In this document: one piece after another, positions 62,606 to 64,000 of the stretch | Layout of the letters: every line of letters starts with the position of its first letter | Position numbering within the stretch: the first letter of the stretch is position 1 | Assembly: GCA_019721035.1 (NCBI GenBank) | Contig: JAHEAA010000001.1 | Span: 103,991 to 167,990, forward strand | Reading direction: 5' to 3' | DNA length: 64,000 nucleotides | Origin: Candidatus Sysuiplasma acidicola | GTDB lineage: Archaea > Thermoplasmatota > Thermoplasmata > Sysuiplasmatales > Sysuiplasmataceae | Made by a program: the position numbers and the translations under genes | The notes under the pieces: generated by a model | Told to the model about the DNA's origin: nothing | What the model saw: only the letters and a program-made list of their open reading frames with translations | Database searches by the model: none

Positions 62606-62772
62606 GCATTCAGGGCAGGACATGCCCGAATTCACGCCTGTGGAAACTGGACCTCCACCTGCCCGCATGGGCAGGCGAGTCCGGTCGAAGAAGCAGGAAC
62701 CGCCGCAGAACACGCTGACAGCACAATGTGTTCTGTAGTAAGCCACCGTATTTATACGGTGGAGGATGTCAC
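62606..62772 (+). ncRNA. TnpB 3' end and omega-RNA scaffold
   Basis: Native 3' coding end of tnpB (reading RAGHARIHACGNWTST, then ASPVEEAGT) which in this family doubles as the omega-RNA scaffold. Hairpins are visible: CCTGCCC/GGGCAGG at about 62670-62687 and the terminal CCACCGTA/TACGGTGG at 62743-62762, followed by AGGATGTCAC. The guide would be the flanking DNA from 62773 onward, the leader of deoxyhypusine synthase. The IS110 element now separates this scaffold from the tnpB body. Confidence 0.65.
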
Positions 62773-62804
62773 TTATTTATCTGCGATATGCGGTGACGGA
62801 TAAG

Positions 62805-63857
62805 ATGGCTAAAGAGAAAATTTCAAGAAGGGCGCTTCTGTCAAAACCAGTGTCCAATGTGGACTTGACCAGCATAAAGTCAGTGAGTGATCTGGTTGAA
62901 GCATTCAAAGGCACTTCCATACAGGCAAGGAACATAGGGCTGGCAGCACAGGTTTATGAAAACATGCTCACAGATACAGACAGGCCAACCGTGATCCTGG
63001 GTCTGTCCGGTCCTCTTATTGCAGCTGGCCTGCGCAAGGTAATACGCGACCTTGTAGATCTTGGCCTGGTAGATGTCATCGTATCCACGGGAGCGGTGCT
63101 CTATCAGGACATGTACCAGGCGAGGGGTTACAGGCATTATGCCGGCAGTCCGTTTGCGGATGATGCCGTCCTGCGCGATTTGGCTATTGACAGGATATAC
63201 GACACATATGTAGATGAGCTGAAGTTTGAGGAAACTGATCGTTATATTTCCGACGTGGTGGAAAAAATGCAGCCCGGTTCTTATTCATCAAGAGAAGTTA
63301 TCGAGACGCTTTCCTCCAAACTGTCCGATGACGAGTCCATCCTGCGCACGGCATACAGACGCGGCATACCCGTCTTCAGCCCTGCGCTGAATGACAGCTC
63401 GATCGGCATAGGTCTCACGCTCCTCCATGTGAAGCAGAAAGGCAGAAAGGATCATTTCATCCTCGATTCCATAAAAGACAATTTCGAGATTGTTGAGGTG
63501 ATACTCAGGTCAAAGAAGACAGGCGTCCTGTACATCGGCGGCGGAACGCCCAAGAACTGGATCAACGACGCAGAGGTCATGGCCGGCTATGCATTCAACA
63601 CGGACATTCAGGGTCACAGCTATGCCCTGCAGCTCACTACGGATGTCCCACATTGGGGAGGACTCAGCGGCAGTACGCTGGATGAGGCGCGCTCATGGGG
63701 CAAGATTCAGAAGAAAGCAACGACTGCAACGGCATACGTTGAAGCGAGCGTCAGCCTGCCGCTGATAGCTTCCTATGTCATTCAGCGTAAACTTTACAGA
63801 GGACGCAGGAGGCTGAAGTTTAAATGGGAAAGAAACGGGAAACTGACACTTTCGTAG
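62805..63857 (+). CDS. dys: Deoxyhypusine synthase
   Basis: Transfers an aminobutyl group from spermidine to a lysine of aIF5A, the first step of hypusine formation; essential in archaea. About 350 residues carry VILGLSGPLIAAGLRKVIRDLV, STGAVLYQDMYQARGYRHY, FSPALNDSSIG, YIGGGTPKNW and VPHWGGLSGSTLDEARSWGKI with the catalytic Lys. ATG 62805 is used; the upstream in-frame codons lie in the TnpB end. The TnpB element ends 32 bases before the ATG, so the original promoter is probably displaced; TTTATA within the right-end hairpin might serve instead. Confidence 0.95.
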   Translation: MAKEKISRRALLSKPVSNVDLTSIKSVSDLVEAFKGTSIQARNIGLAAQVYENMLTDTDRPTVILGLSGPLIAAGLRKVIRDLVDLGLVDVIVSTGAVLYQDMYQARGYRHYAGSPFADDAVLRDLAIDRIYDTYVDELKFEETDRYISDVVEKMQPGSYSSREVIETLSSKLSDDESILRTAYRRGIPVFSPALNDSSIGIGLTLLHVKQKGRKDHFILDSIKDNFEIVEVILRSKKTGVLYIGGGTPKNWINDAEVMAGYAFNTDIQGHSYALQLTTDVPHWGGLSGSTLDEARSWGKIQKKATTATAYVEASVSLPLIASYVIQRKLYRGRRRLKFKWERNGKLTLS

Positions 63858-63925
63858 GTATTGTAGCAACGTAAAGGTTAATTAATGGCATCCGGGGTTA
63901 AACGTGCAATAAAGGAGTGAAACAA

Positions 63926-64000
63926 TTGGTCGAGAACGGTACGATTGACAAGCCAATAGTTGTGACCGATGCCAGCTTCAAGGAAACAATAAGCAAGCAT
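63926..64000 (+). CDS. trxA: Thioredoxin, N-terminal fragment (runs off the window)
   Basis: The first 25 codons read PIVVTDASFKETISKH after a short leader, the opening strand and helix of a thioredoxin; the CxxC site lies beyond the window. The start is TTG 63926, eight bases after AAAGGAGTG. It may be co-transcribed with deoxyhypusine synthase (68-base gap). Function is inferred only from the N-terminus. Confidence 0.6.
   Translation, partial: MVENGTIDKPIVVTDASFKETISKH

Larger units (their letters stand above)
59596..62772 (+). mobile_element. IS605/IS1341-type TnpB element, interrupted by an IS110-family element
   Basis: The left end is marked by a perfect hairpin at 59596-59615 (CCCCTCAA, loop TTCA, TTGAGGGG) followed by ATGAAAGC. 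The right end is a second hairpin at 62743-62762 (CCACCGTA, loop TTTA, TACGGTGG) followed by AGGATGTCAC, the usual ending of archaeal TnpB elements. No tnpA transposase gene is present, so the element depends on one supplied in trans. The exact cleavage points are not resolved. About 330 bases between the left hairpin and tnpB hold no supported gene; TTTAAATA at about 59804 may be the tnpB promoter. Confidence 0.75.

Noticed and set aside
62743-62762. CCACCGTA/TACGGTGG palindrome as a transcription terminator or operator for dys
   Set aside because: It is better explained as the right-end hairpin of the TnpB element because AGGATGTCAC follows and the same hairpin recurs in the relic at 32403.

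Overview
The window looks like a chromosomal segment of a Thermoplasmata-type archaeon. The evidence is a VAT/Cdc48 AAA ATPase, archaeal RNase P subunit 4, deoxyhypusine synthase, the archaeal variant of aromatic biosynthesis (ADH synthase, DHQ synthase II, GHMP shikimate kinase), TATA-box promoters with short leaders, HTH-10 and ACT-type archaeal regulators, and frequent TTG/GTG starts. Base composition is near 50% GC apart from one GC-richer short-chain dehydrogenase (17876-18745) that looks imported. No rRNA, tRNA or CRISPR array was seen.

Layout. 1-948 is a minus-strand RNA operon (rnp4, a CRM/YhbY protein, the N-terminal end of serS). 988-9748 holds an ABC exporter, glnA with an inverted-repeat operator candidate, a nucleotidyltransferase/glycosyltransferase pair, a UPF0201 protein, a sugar-isomerase-like TIM barrel and a CPBP membrane protease. 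9992-17143 holds hemL, hemA, a degenerate TraB-like protein, an HTH regulator, VAT and Hsp20. 17144-25400 holds an unknown protein, the SDR, an unreported 53-residue gene, rimI, an amidase, an MBL hydrolase, an HTH-10 regulator, glyS and a four-CBS protein that ends in a ribosome-hibernation-factor-like domain. 25485-33857 holds a DUF4382-like protein, carA, carB (with a +1 frameshift), a BcsA-like glycosyltransferase, a solitary TnpB right-end relic and an HTH-fused DNA methyltransferase.

34443-50646 is a compact supraoperon of 16 genes running from aspartate and sugar phosphate to tryptophan: ADH synthase, DHQ synthase II, aroDE, aroK, aroA, aroC, aroQ-tyrA, asd, lysC, trpE, G, D, C, F, B, A. 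lysC and asd make aspartate semialdehyde, which the first enzyme consumes, so precursor supply and pathway are encoded together. A divergent ACT-domain regulator and two inverted repeats around the TATA box are the likely control point. Nearly all genes overlap, and several appear to start at CTG or ACG codons next to the upstream stop.

50632-59490 holds a HAD phosphatase/aldose epimerase/methyltransferase operon, a cytosolic histidine kinase, a GmhB-like phosphatase, a 989-residue FAD/Fe-S oxidoreductase, a peroxiredoxin and ribA. 59596-62772 is a nested mobile locus: an IS605/IS1341-type TnpB element lies just upstream of deoxyhypusine synthase, and an IS110-family element sits inside tnpB. 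Removing 61067-62605 restores the tnpB frame exactly. The IS110 non-coding end has an internal loop with two 9-nt segments identical to the two flanks of the insertion, as expected of a bridge RNA programmed for tnpB. The window closes with deoxyhypusine synthase and the start of a thioredoxin gene.
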